This document shows, one piece after another, positions 4,776-5,693 of a stretch of DNA of 5,693 bases. The stretch is taken from positions 1-5,693 of the forward strand of contig JAEWMM010000114.1 of NCBI GenBank assembly GCA_023457175.1, read 5' to 3'. The first letter of the stretch is position 1, and each line of letters begins with the position of its first letter. Source of the DNA: Bacillota bacterium (GTDB taxonomy: Bacteria > Bacillota > Clostridia > Oscillospirales > Ruminococcaceae). A program made the translations under genes and the position numbers. Below the pieces are notes generated by a model. It saw nothing but the letters and a program-made list of their open reading frames with translations, did not search any database and was not told the origin of the DNA.

Positions 4776-5693
4776 ATGGCACTGGTCAACACAACTGAGA
4801 TGTTTAAGAAAGCATATGCGGGCGGCTATGCAATCGGCGCGTTCAACGTAAACAATATGGAGATTGTTCAGGGTATCACCGAGGCGGCGATGCAGCAGAA
4901 AGCACCATTGATTCTTCAGGTATCGGCCGGGGCGCGCAAATACGCCAAGCATGCCTATCTGATGAAGCTGGTCGAAGCAGCCGTTGCCGACACCGGGCTG
5001 GATATTGCGCTGCATTTGGACCATGGCGACAGCTTTGAAATCTGCAAGGACTGCATTGACGGCGGCTTTACATCGGTCATGATCGACGGCTCGAAGCACA
5101 GCTTTGAGGATAATATCAAACTGACCCGTCAGGTCGTGGAATATGCGCACGCCAACGGCATTACCGTTGAGGGGGAGCTTGGCCGGTTGGCCGGCGTTGA
5201 GGACGACGTCAACGTGTCGGCCGAAGATTCTTCCTATACCGACCCTGCGCAGGTTGAGGAGTTTGTGACCAAGACCGGTGTTGATTCGTTGGCTATTGCC
5301 ATCGGCACCAGCCACGGCGCTTATAAGTTTAAACCCGGCCAGAAGCCGCAGCTCCGTTTCGATATTCTGCGGGAAATTGAAAGACGCCTGCCCGGCTTCC
5401 CGATTGTGCTGCACGGCGCGTCCTCGGTCATGCAGGAATACGTTGAGATCGTCAACCGCTACGGCGGTCAGATGCCCGGCGCAATCGGCATTCCCGAAGA
5501 AATGCTGCGCGAGGCGGCCAAGATGGCGGTCTGCAAAATTAATATCGACTCGGATATCCGTCTGGCGATGACGGCCGCAATCAGAAAGCATATGGCCGAG
5601 CATCCCGATCACTTTGACCCGCGGCAGTACCTTACGCCCGCGAGAGATGCCGTGCGCGAGGTGGTCGCGCATAAGATACAGACCGTTCTGGGC
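4776..5693 (+). CDS. fba: class II fructose-bisphosphate aldolase (3' end cut by the window)
   Basis: An open frame of 306 codons runs from ATG 4776 to the last base without a stop. It encodes a zinc-dependent class II aldolase that interconverts fructose 1,6-bisphosphate with dihydroxyacetone phosphate and glyceraldehyde 3-phosphate in glycolysis and gluconeogenesis. Signature features are AFNVNNMEIVQGI (22-34), HLDHGDS with catalytic D82 and zinc ligand H83, the VEGELG segment with E134, the zinc ligand H180 in AIGTSHGAYK, the ligand H213 in VLHGASS, and KINIDSDIR (254-262), which contacts substrate phosphate in the family. Only a few C-terminal residues seem to be missing. AGGAGAGG (4762-4769) is a strong ribosome binding site 6 bases from the ATG. 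It lies 60 bases after the nudF stop on the same strand, with no terminator between, so it is probably co-transcribed with nudF. The gene looks fully functional. Confidence 0.96.
   Translation, partial: MALVNTTEMFKKAYAGGYAIGAFNVNNMEIVQGITEAAMQQKAPLILQVSAGARKYAKHAYLMKLVEAAVADTGLDIALHLDHGDSFEICKDCIDGGFTSVMIDGSKHSFEDNIKLTRQVVEYAHANGITVEGELGRLAGVEDDVNVSAEDSSYTDPAQVEEFVTKTGVDSLAIAIGTSHGAYKFKPGQKPQLRFDILREIERRLPGFPIVLHGASSVMQEYVEIVNRYGGQMPGAIGIPEEMLREAAKMAVCKINIDSDIRLAMTAAIRKHMAEHPDHFDPRQYLTPARDAVREVVAHKIQTVLG

Noticed and set aside
4740..5672. A 310-residue open frame on the - strand
   Set aside because: It is the complement of fba, whose + strand translation has all class II aldolase motifs; the - strand product resembles no family.
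1..5693. CRISPR array, tRNA, rRNA, insertion sequence, phage or toxin-antitoxin genes
   Set aside because: No spaced repeats, tRNA-like folds, transposase or integrase motifs, or paired small genes of these kinds were seen on either strand.

Overview
The window looks like chromosomal DNA of a Gram-positive anaerobe of class Clostridia, probably an Oscillospirales/Ruminococcaceae-type genome. Grounds: the rpoA-rplQ gene pair, strong AGGAGG-type ribosome binding sites, A-type promoters with near-consensus hexamers, a small zinc-ribbon membrane protein family common in gut Clostridia, a class II fructose-bisphosphate aldolase, and moderately GC-rich codon use. Lineage is inferred from sequence character and not from a database search.

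Layout. (1) 1-965, + strand: the 3' part of rpoA and complete rplQ, the end of the ribosomal-protein/alpha operon. Three hairpins and a rho-independent terminator (1080-1114) follow. (2) 1149-1991, + strand: two tandem paralogues of a zinc-ribbon plus transmembrane protein, both broken. The first (1291-1524) still has a consensus promoter and ribosome binding site but carries several frameshifts and a deletion. The second (1700-1991) is disrupted only by an apparent 2-base contraction in a GT run. (3) 1992-2372: no gene, several hairpins, and the terminator of the leftward operon. (4) 2373-3964, - strand: a two-gene operon read leftward from a promoter at 4083-4112. It holds a thioredoxin-reductase-like flavoprotein with an in-frame TAA inside its FAD-binding glycine motif, then an SDR reductase overlapping it by ATGA and resembling EF-P 5-aminopentanone reductase (YmfI). 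(5) 4181-5693, + strand: a divergent promoter, a NudF-type ADP-ribose pyrophosphatase that stops at a TAG although the family's C-terminal tail continues in frame, then fba, running off the end.

The core genes (rpoA, rplQ, fba) and the SDR are intact, while four accessory genes between 1291 and 4763 each carry at least one reading-frame lesion. This is the most notable property of the window. It may reflect local gene decay in a real population, or base errors in the assembly. I see no CRISPR array, tRNA, rRNA, transposase or phage gene, and no convincing new multi-gene system.
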